Source: Pseudomonas brassicacearum
Lineage (GTDB): Bacteria; Pseudomonadota; Gammaproteobacteria; Pseudomonadales; Pseudomonadaceae
Direction: 5' to 3'
Assembly (NCBI RefSeq): GCF_000585995.1
Contig: NZ_CP007410.1
Location: forward strand, 6,255,001 to 6,319,000
Length of the DNA stretch: 64,000 nucleotides
The notes under the pieces were generated by a model. The model saw nothing but the letters and a program-made list of their open reading frames with translations. It was not told the origin of the DNA and made no database searches. The translations under genes and the position numbers were made by a program. Within the stretch, counting starts at the first letter, position 1. Every line of letters starts with the position of its first letter. Shown in pieces: positions 1-8,439 of the stretch.

Positions 1-342
1 CGCAAAGGGCTGGAGGCCTGGTTCACCGCCCTGATCGAAGTGCTCTGGCCCAAGCAGCGGATCCTCGAGGTGTACCTCAACAGCGTCGAGTGGGATGACG
101 GTGTGTTCGGGGCTGAAGCCGCGGCACGCCATCACTTTCGCGTCAGCGCCGACGCCTTGTCCCGGCAGCAGGCAAGTGTGCTGGCGGCGGTATTGCCCAA
201 CCCACGGGTATGGAATGCCAGTCGGCCGAGCCCTTACGTGCTACGGCGGGCGAGTTGGATTCGCCAGCAGATGAGCCAGTTGGGGGGTGACAGCTACCTG
301 CTGGAGCTCGATCGTTCGCGGCGAGCGCCCTGGGCGCAGTAG
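1..342 (+). CDS. mtgA: Monofunctional peptidoglycan transglycosylase, C-terminal part (5' end outside window)
   Basis: This is the C-terminal 113 residues of a family 51 glycosyltransferase, which polymerises lipid II into glycan strands at the periplasmic face of the inner membrane. The frame is open from base 1 and reads [20 protein letters not shown], then [11 protein letters not shown], a conserved block of this family. The segment AEAAARHHF and the late block [12 protein letters not shown] also fit MtgA. The product ends shortly after the glycosyltransferase fold and has no transpeptidase domain, which separates MtgA from bifunctional PBPs. It converges on rpoH, with a REP pair and a bidirectional terminator between them. 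The N-terminal membrane anchor and the catalytic glutamate lie outside the window. Confidence 0.93.
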   Translation, partial: RKGLEAWFTALIEVLWPKQRILEVYLNSVEWDDGVFGAEAAARHHFRVSADALSRQQASVLAAVLPNPRVWNASRPSPYVLRRASWIRQQMSQLGGDSYLLELDRSRRAPWAQ

Positions 343-362
343 CCCAGGCACTTAGGACCCCT

Positions 363-451
363 TGTGGGAGCGGGCTTGCTCGCGAAAGCGGTGCGTCAGA
401 CACATTGATATGGACTGACACACCGCATTCGCGAGCAAGCCCGCTCCCACA
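363..451. repeat. REP inverted pair (family A)
   Basis: Two inverted copies of a palindromic element face each other: TGTGGGAGCGGGCTTGCTCG on the left and its near-complement ending in CCGCTCCCACA on the right. They are separated by about 40 bases of unrelated sequence. The element lies between the converging mtgA and rpoH genes. It is non-coding and of the type mobilised by RAYT transposases, none of which is encoded in this window. Confidence 0.9.
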
Positions 452-471
452 GAGGTTTTGCCCACACAAAC

Positions 472-507
472 AAAAACGCCCCGATCATCACTGATCGGGG
501 CGTTTTT
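472..507. terminator. Bidirectional intrinsic terminator between mtgA and rpoH
   Basis: A 12-bp perfect stem (ACGCCCCGATCA paired with TGATCGGGGCGT) encloses a 4-base loop. It is flanked by five A on the left and five T on the right, so it can end transcription from both sides. It lies 18 bases past the rpoH stop. Confidence 0.92.
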
Positions 508-524
508 ATTGCTGTTGCCGCAGG

Positions 525-1379
525 TCAAGCCGCAATCGACACCTTGAGCTTGTTCATCGCGCTCTTCTCAAGCTGGCGAATCCGCTCGGCCGACACGTTG
601 TACTTCTGCGCCAGGTCATGCAGCGTGGCTTTTTCCTCAGCCAGCCAACGCTGGTAGAGGATGTCGCGGCTGCGTTCGTCCAGCACTTCCAGGGCTTCGT
701 GCAGGTTGGTGTTGGAGTTGTCGCTCCAGTCGGCGTCTTCCAGTTGACGCGCCGGGTCGTACCGGTGGTCTTCCAGGTAGTTGGCCGGCGATTGGAAAGC
801 GCTGTCGTCGTCCGCTTCCGCGGCCGGGTCGAAGGCCATGTCATGGCCGGTCAGGCGACTTTCCATCTCGCGCACTTCCCGAGGCTCTACGCCCAGGCTT
901 TCAGCCACGCGATGAACTTCTTCGTTGTTCAGCCAGGCCAGGCGTTTCTTCTGGCTGCGCAGGTTGAAGAACAGCTTGCGCTGGGCCTTGGTGGTCGCGA
1001 CTTTCACGATGCGCCAGTTGCGCAGGATGAACTCGTGGATTTCCGCCTTGATCCAGTGCACGGCAAACGACACCAGGCGTACACCCATTTCCGGGTTGAA
1101 ACGCTTGACCGCCTTCATCAGGCCCACGTTGCCTTCCTGGATCAGGTCGGCCTGGGCCAGCCCGTAGCCGGAATAGCTGCGGGCGATATGTACGACAAAA
1201 CGCAGGTGGGCGAGCACCATCTGCCGAGCCGCCTCAAGATCCTGCTCATAATAGAGACTCTCGGCCAGTTCACGCTCCTGCTCGGGCGTCAGCAATGGAA
1301 TGCTGTTCACCGTGTGCACATAGGCCTCCAGGTTCGCACCCGGGACCAGAGCATAAGCAGGTTGCAAAGAAGTGGTCAT
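525..1379 (-). CDS. rpoH: RNA polymerase heat-shock sigma factor RpoH (sigma-32)
   Basis: A 284-residue sigma-70-family factor that directs RNA polymerase to heat-shock promoters. Region 2 contains [19 protein letters not shown] and [17 protein letters not shown]. The RpoH-box-like segment after region 2.4 is [15 protein letters not shown]. Region 4 ends with a helix-turn-helix, [20 protein letters not shown]. The start MTTSLQPAY is chosen because GGAGG lies nine bases upstream and the length matches the family; a longer open frame adds 24 unrelated residues. A candidate AlgU-type promoter lies about 50 bases upstream. The gene is transcribed in the same direction as ftsYEX, from its own promoter region. 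Confidence 0.98.
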   Translation of the reverse strand: MTTSLQPAYALVPGANLEAYVHTVNSIPLLTPEQERELAESLYYEQDLEAARQMVLAHLRFVVHIARSYSGYGLAQADLIQEGNVGLMKAVKRFNPEMGVRLVSFAVHWIKAEIHEFILRNWRIVKVATTKAQRKLFFNLRSQKKRLAWLNNEEVHRVAESLGVEPREVREMESRLTGHDMAFDPAAEADDDSAFQSPANYLEDHRYDPARQLEDADWSDNSNTNLHEALEVLDERSRDILYQRWLAEEKATLHDLAQKYNVSAERIRQLEKSAMNKLKVSIAA

Positions 1380-1429
1380 ACGAAAAAACCTCCGACTCAC
1401 ATAACTCGTGCAGTTCAGCACTGCGAAAA

Positions 1430-1457
1430 TTGACCGGGAACCGCAGGACAAGTTCCC
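1430..1457 (-). promoter_or_regulatory. Candidate AlgU (sigma-22/RpoE-type) promoter of rpoH
   Basis: Read on the minus strand, GGAACTT (1456-1450) is followed by a 16-base spacer and TCAA (1433-1430). This resembles the AlgU consensus GAACTT-N16/17-TCtgA. It ends about 50 bases before the rpoH start codon. AlgU-dependent rpoH promoters are known in P. aeruginosa; this site is a match by eye only. The -35 lies in a GGGAAC/GTTCCC inverted repeat (1436-1457). Confidence 0.5.
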
Positions 1458-1491
1458 ACAAAAAACGAAAGGTCAATACGCGCAAAAAACC

Positions 1492-2514
1492 CTATTTTGG
1501 CGCAAGCTCACGCAAGTGGCGTGCTACCGCAATCCAGGCACCGATATAACCCAACAGCACCGCACCAAGCAAGAGCGACAGACCGTCGGCGGCTGGCACG
1601 CCGGCCAGCGCAAAATCACTGCCGTACAAACCGGCCAGTCCCACGACCGCGTCGTTCAGCCAATCCAGGCCAAACGCCAACACACCCCAAGACAGAACCC
1701 CGGCACCGAAGCCATACAGCGCCCCCATATAAAGGAAGGGCCTGCGTACATAACTGTCCGTGCCGCCAACGAGTTTAATCACTTCTATCTCGGTGCGGCG
1801 GTTTTCAATATGAAGACGAATGGTATTGCCTATCACCAAAAGTAATGCAGACACCAGAAGCACCGTCAGGCCGAAGACAAACCGGTCACCGAGCTTGAGT
1901 ATCGCTGCCAGACGCTCGACCCAGACTAGATCAAGTTGTGCCTGTTGTACCTTCGGCAATTCGGAAAGTCTTTGTCTTAATGCTTCAAGGGTCGGCTTGT
2001 CGACTTCATTCGGCGTCACCAGCACCACGCCTGGCAGCGGGTTTTCCGGCAGTTCCTTGAGGGCTTCGCCCAGGCCGGACTGCTGCTGGAACTCTTCCAG
2101 CGCCTGTTCGCGGCTGATGTATTCGGCATCGGCCACACCTGGCATGGCTTTGATCTGCTCGCTCAACGCCTGGCCTTCGCCCGGGGTCGCCTCCAATTGC
2201 AGGTACAGGGAAATCTGCGCCGCACGCTGCCAGGAGCCACCCAGACGCTCCACATTACTTAGCAATAATGACAGGCCCATGGGCAAACTCAGGGCCACCG
2301 CCATCACCATGCAGGTAAAGAAACTGCCGATGGGTTGTTTGCCCAGGCGCCGCAGGCTGTCCAACAGGCTGGCGCGATGGCTTTCGATCCAGGCGCGCAA
2401 CAGCGTGGCGAAGTCCGGACCATCGTCATCGTCGCGCTTTTTCTTTTGCGGCTGTGGGTCGGAGGCTTTCGGGGCCACCCGTTCGGCCACTTTCGGGCTG
2501 CGAGTCGCACTCAT
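1492..2514 (-). CDS. ftsX: Cell-division ABC transporter-like permease FtsX
   Basis: A 340-residue inner-membrane protein. With FtsE it couples the divisome to activation of septal peptidoglycan hydrolases. After a charged cytoplasmic N-terminus (a KKKRDDDDG tract), one membrane helix lies near residues 65-85 (FFTCMVMAVALSLPMGLSLL). A periplasmic domain of about 120 residues follows, then three C-terminal helices around 213-235, 260-283 and 313-332. This is the usual FtsX topology. The start codon overlaps the ftsE stop by four bases, and the order ftsY-ftsE-ftsX is the standard operon. Confidence 0.97.
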   Translation of the reverse strand: MSATRSPKVAERVAPKASDPQPQKKKRDDDDGPDFATLLRAWIESHRASLLDSLRRLGKQPIGSFFTCMVMAVALSLPMGLSLLLSNVERLGGSWQRAAQISLYLQLEATPGEGQALSEQIKAMPGVADAEYISREQALEEFQQQSGLGEALKELPENPLPGVVLVTPNEVDKPTLEALRQRLSELPKVQQAQLDLVWVERLAAILKLGDRFVFGLTVLLVSALLLVIGNTIRLHIENRRTEIEVIKLVGGTDSYVRRPFLYMGALYGFGAGVLSWGVLAFGLDWLNDAVVGLAGLYGSDFALAGVPAADGLSLLLGAVLLGYIGAWIAVARHLRELAPK

Positions 2515-3182
2515 ACGCCGGCCTCCCCGTCACCAATCAATCGACCGCGCTGCAACGTGAGCATGCGGTGACGCATGCGCGCGATCAGCGCCAGGTCGTG
2601 ACTGGCGATCAACACGCTGGTACCCAGGCGGTTGATGTCTTCGAACACGCCCATGATTTCCGCCGCCAGGCGCGGGTCGAGGTTACCGGTGGGTTCGTCC
2701 GCCAGCAGCAAGGCCGGGCGGTGGACGATGGCGCGGGCGATGCCGACGCGCTGTTGCTGGCCGGTGGACAGGTCGCCGGGGTACAGGTCGGTCTTGTCCG
2801 ACAGGGCCACACGCTCCAGGGCCGAATCCACACGCTTGACGATCTCGGCCTTGGACAGGCCAAGGATCTGCAACGGCAACGCCACGTTGTTGAACACGGT
2901 GCGATCGAACAGCAACTGGTGATTCTGGAACACCACGCCGATCTGCCGCCGCAGGTAAGGGATCTGGGCATTGCTGATGGTGCTCAGGTCCTGGCCGGCC
3001 AGCAGCAGTTTGCCGGTGGAGGGCCGCTCCATCGCCAGCAGCAGGCGCAGCAAGGTACTTTTACCGGCGCCGGAATGGCCGGTGACAAACAGAAACTCGC
3101 CCCGACGGACCCGAAAGCTCAGCTCATGCAAGCCGACGTGACCGTTCGGATAGCGTTTACCGACCTGTTCGAAACGAATCAT
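2511..3182 (-). CDS. ftsE: Cell-division ATP-binding protein FtsE
   Basis: A 223-residue ABC ATPase that partners FtsX at the septum. It shows Walker [10 protein letters not shown], the Q-loop region [10 protein letters not shown], an ABC signature in the form LSTGQQQR, Walker [13 protein letters not shown] and the switch histidine in IASHDLALI. The early segment [16 protein letters not shown] matches FtsE. The gene sits between ftsY and ftsX with four-base overlaps at both ends, so translation of the three genes is probably coupled. Confidence 0.98.
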   Translation of the reverse strand: MIRFEQVGKRYPNGHVGLHELSFRVRRGEFLFVTGHSGAGKSTLLRLLLAMERPSTGKLLLAGQDLSTISNAQIPYLRRQIGVVFQNHQLLFDRTVFNNVALPLQILGLSKAEIVKRVDSALERVALSDKTDLYPGDLSTGQQQRVGIARAIVHRPALLLADEPTGNLDPRLAAEIMGVFEDINRLGTSVLIASHDLALIARMRHRMLTLQRGRLIGDGEAGV

Positions 3183-4615
3183 GAGTGCTCCCGCTCGGCA
3201 AACAGTGCCTGGACAAAGGGCTCGGCTTCAAAGGTGCGCAAATCGTCGATGCCTTCACCCACGCCGATGTAGCGAATGGGCAGGCCGAATTGCTTGGCCA
3301 GGGCGAAAATCACCCCGCCCTTGGCAGTGCCATCGAGCTTGGTCAGGGCCAGCCCGGTCAGTTCGACGGTCTGGTTGAACTGCTTGGCCTGGTTGATGGC
3401 GTTCTGGCCGGTACCGGCGTCCAGCACCAACAGCACTTCGTGGGGTGCGTCGGCATCGAGCTTGCCGATCACCCGACGAACCTTCTTCAGCTCTTCCATC
3501 AGGTTGTCTTTGGTGTGCAGGCGACCGGCCGTGTCAGCGATCAGCACGTCGATGCCACGGGCCTTGGCGGCCTGCACGGCGTCGAAGATCACCGACGCGG
3601 AGTCGGCGCCAGTGTGCTGGGCGATCACCGGAATCTTGTTGCGTTCGCCCCACACTTGCAGTTGTTCGACGGCAGCGGCGCGGAAGGTATCACCGGCGGC
3701 CAGCATGACTTTCTTGCCGTCAAGCTGCAGCTTCTTCGCCAGCTTGCCGATGGTGGTGGTCTTGCCAGCGCCGTTGACGCCCACCACCAGGATCACGAAC
3801 GGCTTGTTCTGCGAGGTGATCACCAGTGGCTGTTCCACCGGCTTGAGCAGGCTTGTCAACTCGCCTTGCAGGGACTTGTACAGCGCGTCAGCATCGGTCA
3901 GCTGCTTGCGCGCGACCTTCTGGGTCAGGCTCCGGATGATCACCGAGGTGGCCTCGACGCCGACATCGGCGGTCAGCAGGCGGGTTTCGATGTCTTCGAG
4001 CAATTCGTCATCGATGACTTTCTTGCCCAGGAACAGGCTGGCCATGCCTTCGCCAATGCTGGCGCTGGTCTTGGACAGGCCTTGCTTGAGGCGGGCGAAG
4101 AAACCGACCTTGCTTTCCTCGGTGGTACGTACGGGCTCGGCGGGAGCAATCGTCTCCAGCAGCGCAGGTACTGGCTCGAGTGCCGTTTGCGCAATCACAG
4201 GCGCAACGGCAGCGACCGGCGGCTCAATGACCGGTTCGACGACTGGCGCCTCGACAACGTGTGTCGGAGCCGGAATGGGTGGCGTGACATGGGGTACCTG
4301 TGCGTCCTCGACCAGCGCGACCGGCTCTTCCGCCACCGGCAAGGTCAGCCAGGGCGTGTGCTCGGCGGGCGGGGTCAGCGGCTGCTCGACCGCTGGCTCG
4401 GCAGCGACTTCAGGCTCGACCGGTTGCAGCACCGGCTCGACCAGCGGCAGGACGATGGGCGGCGGTTCTTCGGCCACGGCCTCGGCGTCAGGCTCAGGCA
4501 GCACTTGTGGCTGTTCAACGACGGTTTCCTGCGGCTTCTTGCGCAGCCATCCGAACAGGCCTTTTTTCTCGCCAGCCGCAGCTGGGGTCTTCTTGTCGTC
4601 GTTGGAACCAAACAT
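3179..4615 (-). CDS. ftsY: Signal recognition particle receptor FtsY
   Basis: A 478-residue SRP-receptor GTPase that docks ribosome-SRP complexes at the membrane for co-translational insertion. The N-terminal 165 residues are an acidic, proline- and valine-rich A domain with repeated VEP and VVEP-like units. This domain varies between species. The NG domain follows: helical N domain (GFFARLKQGLSKTS), G1 GVNGAGKTTTIGKLA, G3 DTAGR, G4 TKLD and the family-typical TKLDGTAKGG. The C-terminus carries the usual GEGIDDLRTFEAEPFVQALF. It is the first gene of the operon; its ATG faces a 343-bp divergent intergenic region. Confidence 0.98.
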   Translation of the reverse strand: MFGSNDDKKTPAAAGEKKGLFGWLRKKPQETVVEQPQVLPEPDAEAVAEEPPPIVLPLVEPVLQPVEPEVAAEPAVEQPLTPPAEHTPWLTLPVAEEPVALVEDAQVPHVTPPIPAPTHVVEAPVVEPVIEPPVAAVAPVIAQTALEPVPALLETIAPAEPVRTTEESKVGFFARLKQGLSKTSASIGEGMASLFLGKKVIDDELLEDIETRLLTADVGVEATSVIIRSLTQKVARKQLTDADALYKSLQGELTSLLKPVEQPLVITSQNKPFVILVVGVNGAGKTTTIGKLAKKLQLDGKKVMLAAGDTFRAAAVEQLQVWGERNKIPVIAQHTGADSASVIFDAVQAAKARGIDVLIADTAGRLHTKDNLMEELKKVRRVIGKLDADAPHEVLLVLDAGTGQNAINQAKQFNQTVELTGLALTKLDGTAKGGVIFALAKQFGLPIRYIGVGEGIDDLRTFEAEPFVQALFAEREHS

Positions 4616-4958
4616 GGAGGACGGCTATCTCACGGTAGCGAAGCGCCACGAGGGCGCTTCGGTGATAAATATTCGATGCTGAACAGACTGCGTTTCATCC
4701 AGCTTGTTCACGCGCAACAGATTGTCGAAATGTCCCAAGGACACCTCATCGTCGATGTTTTCGAAGGACTGGCACGGCATCATCGGCGAAAACGCAGGGA
4801 TCAACCAACAAACCCAGGGTTTCTCCGGGGAACCCAAACAGCCCGGGCCGATAAAAGGCCCGATAGGCGTGGCCGCCAGTAAAACGGACCGTTATCCTAG
4901 CACCCTCTCGCCCGCCGACGCTAAGACCTAGCGGGCAGCCCAACAGGTTTAAACACGA
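4616..4958. promoter_or_regulatory. Divergent intergenic region between ftsY and the M16 peptidase genes
   Basis: 343 bp without a convincing gene. It must hold the promoters for ftsYEX (leftward) and for the two peptidase genes (rightward). The only clear structure is a 9-bp stem-loop, CGAAGCGCC/GGCGCTTCG with loop ACGAG (4639-4661), about 25 bases upstream of the ftsY start and so within its likely 5' leader. No small ORF with a good ribosome-binding site was recognised. Confidence 0.6.
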
Positions 4959-6314
4959 ATGAATGCTCTTGCCCGCCGTGCTGCAGGCCTGCTGCTCAGC
5001 ACAGTCTGCCTGCCCTTTTCAGTCCTGGCTGCCGATCCACAACCCACCCACGAATTTACCCTCGACAACGGCCTGAAGGTCGTGGTGCGCGAAGACCATC
5101 GTGCGCCAGTGGTGGTGTCCCAGGTCTGGTACAAGGTTGGTTCCAGTTATGAAACCCCCGGCCAGACCGGTTTGTCACACGCCCTGGAACACATGATGTT
5201 CAAGGGCAGCGAGAAAGTCGGCCCTGGCGAAGCGTCGCTGATCCTGCGGGACCTGGGCGCCGAAGAAAACGCCTTCACCAGCGATGACTTCACCGCTTAT
5301 TACCAGGTGCTGGCCCGGGATCGCCTGGGCGTGGCCTTCGAACTGGAAGCCGACCGCATGGCCAGCCTGCGCCTGCCGCCGGAGGAATTCAGCCGCGAGA
5401 TCGAGGTCATCAAGGAAGAGCGCCGCATGCGCACCGACGATAAGCCGATGTCCAAGGCCTTCGAGCGCTTCAAGGCCATGGCGTACCCCGCCAGCGGTTA
5501 TCACACGCCAACCATCGGCTGGATGGCCGACCTGGACCGGATGACCGTCGAGGAACTGCGCCACTGGTACGAATCCTGGTACACCCCGAACAACGCAACC
5601 CTGGTGGTGGTCGGCGACGTGACGCCGGACGAGGTCAAGACCCTGGCCCAGCGTTACTTCGGCCCGATTGCCCGGCGCGACGTGCCGGTGGCGAAAATCC
5701 CCCTGGAGCTGGCCGAACCCGGCGAGCGCCAGATCACCCTGCATGTGCAGACCCAACTGCCAAGCCTGATGCTGGCCTTTAATGTGCCGAGCATCGCGAC
5801 CGCCACGGACAAAACGTCGGTCAACGCCCTGCGGCTGATCTCGGCCCTGCTGGACGGTGGCTACAGCGGCCGGATCCCGACCCAGCTGGAGCGCGGCGAA
5901 GAGCTGGTGTCCGGCGGATCGTCGAGCTACGACGCCTACACCCGTGGCGATACACTGTTCACTTTGTCGGCAACGCCCAACACGCAGAAAAACAAAACCC
6001 TCGCCCAGGCCGAAGCCGGTCTGTGGCGGCTGCTCGATCAGTTGAAAACCACCGCCCCGACTGCTGAAGAACTGGAACGCGTGCGCGCCCAGGTCATTGC
6101 CGGCCTGGTGTACGAGCGCGATTCAATCACCAGCCAGGCCACCGCCATCGGCCAGTTGGAAACCGTCGGTTTGTCCTGGAAGCTGATGGACACCGAGCTC
6201 GCCGAACTGCAAAGCGTGACCCCGCAAGATATCCAGAAGGCAGCCCAGCTGTATTTCACCCGCTCGCGCCTGAGCGTTGCGCACGTCCTGCCCGAGGAGA
6301 AAGCTCATGAGTGA
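4959..6314 (+). CDS. M16-family zinc metallopeptidase (catalytic subunit), exported
   Basis: A 451-residue pitrilysin/insulinase-family peptidase. A signal peptide (ARRAAGLLLSTVCLPFSVLA, cut near residue 24) sends it to the periplasm. The inverted zinc motif HxxEH is intact as H74-A-L-E77-H78, followed by the usual downstream acidic block FELEADRMASL. The second M16 fold half includes the glycine-rich LLDGGYSGRIPTQL. The length is that of bacterial two-gene M16B enzymes, which act as heterodimers with an inactive paralogue. That paralogue follows directly with an eight-base overlap. The substrate is unknown. Confidence 0.93.
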   Translation: MNALARRAAGLLLSTVCLPFSVLAADPQPTHEFTLDNGLKVVVREDHRAPVVVSQVWYKVGSSYETPGQTGLSHALEHMMFKGSEKVGPGEASLILRDLGAEENAFTSDDFTAYYQVLARDRLGVAFELEADRMASLRLPPEEFSREIEVIKEERRMRTDDKPMSKAFERFKAMAYPASGYHTPTIGWMADLDRMTVEELRHWYESWYTPNNATLVVVGDVTPDEVKTLAQRYFGPIARRDVPVAKIPLELAEPGERQITLHVQTQLPSLMLAFNVPSIATATDKTSVNALRLISALLDGGYSGRIPTQLERGEELVSGGSSSYDAYTRGDTLFTLSATPNTQKNKTLAQAEAGLWRLLDQLKTTAPTAEELERVRAQVIAGLVYERDSITSQATAIGQLETVGLSWKLMDTELAELQSVTPQDIQKAAQLYFTRSRLSVAHVLPEEKAHE

Positions 6315-7797
6315 GCGCAAATCATCGCGCCTGGTGCTGATCGGCCTGGTGTCTATCGCCCTGATCGGCGCCCTGGCCTTCTATCTGTCCCCCACCACTG
6401 GCGTCACCGCGAGCCAGGCCCTGGATAACGCCAAGTCTGGCAACAAGCTGCAATCACTGGCGGAACTGGACGGTAAAGCTCCCAGCCACCGCCAGCTCGA
6501 CGTGCAGACCTGGACAACCACTGATGGCGCCAAGGTGTTGTTCGTCGAAGCCCGGGAGCTGCCGATGTTCGACCTGCGCCTGACCTTTGCCGCTGGCAGC
6601 AGCCAGGACGGCGACGCTCCCGGCCTCGCCCTGCTGACCAATGCCATGCTCAACGAAGGTGTGGCCGGCAAAGACGTCGGCGCCATCGCCCAGGGTTTCG
6701 AAAGCCTCGGCGCGGACTTCGGCAACGGCGCCTACCGAGACATGGCCGTGGCATCGCTGCGCAGCCTCAGCGCGGTGGACAAGCGTGAGCCAGCACTGAA
6801 GTTGTTCGCCGAAGTTGTCGGTAAACCGACCTTCCCCGCCGACTCCTTCGCCCGCATCAAGAACCAGATGCTCGCCGGTTTCGAATACCAGAAACAAAAT
6901 CCCGGCAAATTGGCGGGCCTGGAACTGATGAAACGCCTGTACGGCGATCACCCTTATGCCCACTCCAGTGACGGCACCGCAGAAAGCATTCCACCGATCA
7001 CACTGGCTCAGGCCCAGGCTTTCCATGCCAAGGCCTATACCGCCAGCAACACGGTGATTGCCCTGGTGGGCGACTTGTCCCGCGCCGAGGCCGAAGCGAT
7101 GGCCAACCAGGTGTCCGCCGCGCTGCCCAAGGGCCCGGCCCTGGCGAACACTCCACCGCCGGTGGAACCTAAGGCGAGCGTGACGCATATCGAGTTTCCG
7201 TCCAAGCAGACCAACCTGATGCTCGCGCAACTGGGCATCGACCGGGACGATCCGGACTATGCAGCAGTGTCCCTGGGCAACCAGATTCTCGGCGGCAGTG
7301 GTTTCGGCACGCGCCTTATGACCGAGGTGCGGGAAAAGCGCGGCCTGACCTATGGCGTGTATTCCGGCTTCACGCCGATGCAAGGCCGCGGCCCGTTCAT
7401 GATCAACCTGCAAACCCGAGCCGAGATGAGCGAAGGCACGTTGAAATTGGTGCAGGAGGTGTTTGCCGACTACCTCAAGAACGGCCCCACCCAGAAAGAA
7501 CTCGATGACGCCAAGCGCGAGCTGGCCGGCAGTTTCCCACTGTCCACCGCCAGCAACGCCGATATTGTCGGCCAACTCGGCGCGATGGGCTTCTATGACT
7601 TGCCGCTGAGCTACCTGGAAGACTTCATGCGCCAGTCCCAGGCACTGACGGTCGAACAGGTCAGGGTCGCGCTGAACAAACACCTGAGCACCGACAAAAT
7701 GATCATCGTCACTGCCGGCCCGACCGTGCCACAAAAGCCACTACCGGCCCCTACTGAAAAACCTGCCGAGCAACCGCTCGGGGTTCCGGAGCACTAA
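6307..7797 (+). CDS. M16-family peptidase-like protein, probably the non-catalytic partner
   Basis: A 496-residue paralogue of the upstream peptidase. It has an N-terminal membrane segment (LVLIGLVSIALIGALAFYL) and two M16 domains. Where the catalytic subunit has HxxEH, this protein reads DAPGLALLTNAML, with no histidine pair and no glutamate, so zinc binding is not expected. The C-terminal half keeps the conserved EKRGLTYGVYSGF block (the R-Y loop of M16 enzymes). The ATG at 6307 lies inside the upstream gene's last codons, which implies translational coupling and a stoichiometric complex. The last 20 residues are proline-rich. Confidence 0.92.
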   Translation: MSERKSSRLVLIGLVSIALIGALAFYLSPTTGVTASQALDNAKSGNKLQSLAELDGKAPSHRQLDVQTWTTTDGAKVLFVEARELPMFDLRLTFAAGSSQDGDAPGLALLTNAMLNEGVAGKDVGAIAQGFESLGADFGNGAYRDMAVASLRSLSAVDKREPALKLFAEVVGKPTFPADSFARIKNQMLAGFEYQKQNPGKLAGLELMKRLYGDHPYAHSSDGTAESIPPITLAQAQAFHAKAYTASNTVIALVGDLSRAEAEAMANQVSAALPKGPALANTPPPVEPKASVTHIEFPSKQTNLMLAQLGIDRDDPDYAAVSLGNQILGGSGFGTRLMTEVREKRGLTYGVYSGFTPMQGRGPFMINLQTRAEMSEGTLKLVQEVFADYLKNGPTQKELDDAKRELAGSFPLSTASNADIVGQLGAMGFYDLPLSYLEDFMRQSQALTVEQVRVALNKHLSTDKMIIVTAGPTVPQKPLPAPTEKPAEQPLGVPEH

Positions 7798-8408
7798 TGG
7801 CCCGCCCATCGAATTCCAGCAAAAAACCCGTTCACAACGGAGTGAATCAATTGCGCATCATCGGCGGCGAATGGCGCAGCCGCCGCCTGAGCTTCCCGGA
7901 CGCCCCCGGCCTTCGACCGACCCCGGACCGGGTCCGCGAAACCCTGTTCAACTGGCTCGCGCCTTACGTAGCAGGCGCCCGGGTGCTCGACCCGTTCGCT
8001 GGCAGCGGTGCGCTGTTTCTCGAAGCGCTGTCCCGCGGCGCGGCGATGGGCCAGGCATTGGACGCCAGCAGCCTGGCGGTCTCCAGCCTGAAAGAACACC
8101 TGGGGACCCTGCGCTGCACCGTCGGCCAGGTGCAGACCGCCGACGCGCTGCGCTACCTGGATGGACAACCGGCGACCCCCTTCGACCTGGTGTTCCTGGA
8201 CCCACCGTTCAACCAGAATCTGCTGCCTGCAGTCTGTGCCTTGCTCGAGGAACGGCATTGGCTGGCCGAGGATGCCTGGGTCTACACTGAAAGCGAGACC
8301 GCCCCGTCCACCCTGGGCTTGCCGGGCAATTGGCGCCTGCATCGCGAGCAGAGGTCTGGACGGGTGTATTACGCGTTGTGGCAACGTATGGCAGAGACCG
8401 TTAGTTGA
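7797..8408 (+). CDS. rsmD: 16S rRNA (guanine(966)-N(2))-methyltransferase RsmD
   Basis: A 203-residue SAM-dependent methyltransferase that modifies G966 of 16S rRNA in the 30S particle. The early block LRIIGGEWRSRRLSFP and PTPDRVRETLFNWL are RsmD hallmarks. SAM motif I is VLDPFAGSGALFLEALSRGA, and the catalytic D/NPPF motif reads LDPPFNQ. The ATG shares one base with the preceding stop codon, so the gene is probably read through from the M16 operon. Confidence 0.96.
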   Translation: MARPSNSSKKPVHNGVNQLRIIGGEWRSRRLSFPDAPGLRPTPDRVRETLFNWLAPYVAGARVLDPFAGSGALFLEALSRGAAMGQALDASSLAVSSLKEHLGTLRCTVGQVQTADALRYLDGQPATPFDLVFLDPPFNQNLLPAVCALLEERHWLAEDAWVYTESETAPSTLGLPGNWRLHREQRSGRVYYALWQRMAETVS

Positions 8409-8439
8409 ACGGCTGGCCAGTGCATCGAGAATAATAATA

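Noticed and set aside
3185..4882. 565-residue open frame on the plus strand
   Set aside because: It is antisense to ftsY, whose GTPase motifs are unmistakable; a long frame opposite a high-GC gene is expected, and it has no recognisable domain.
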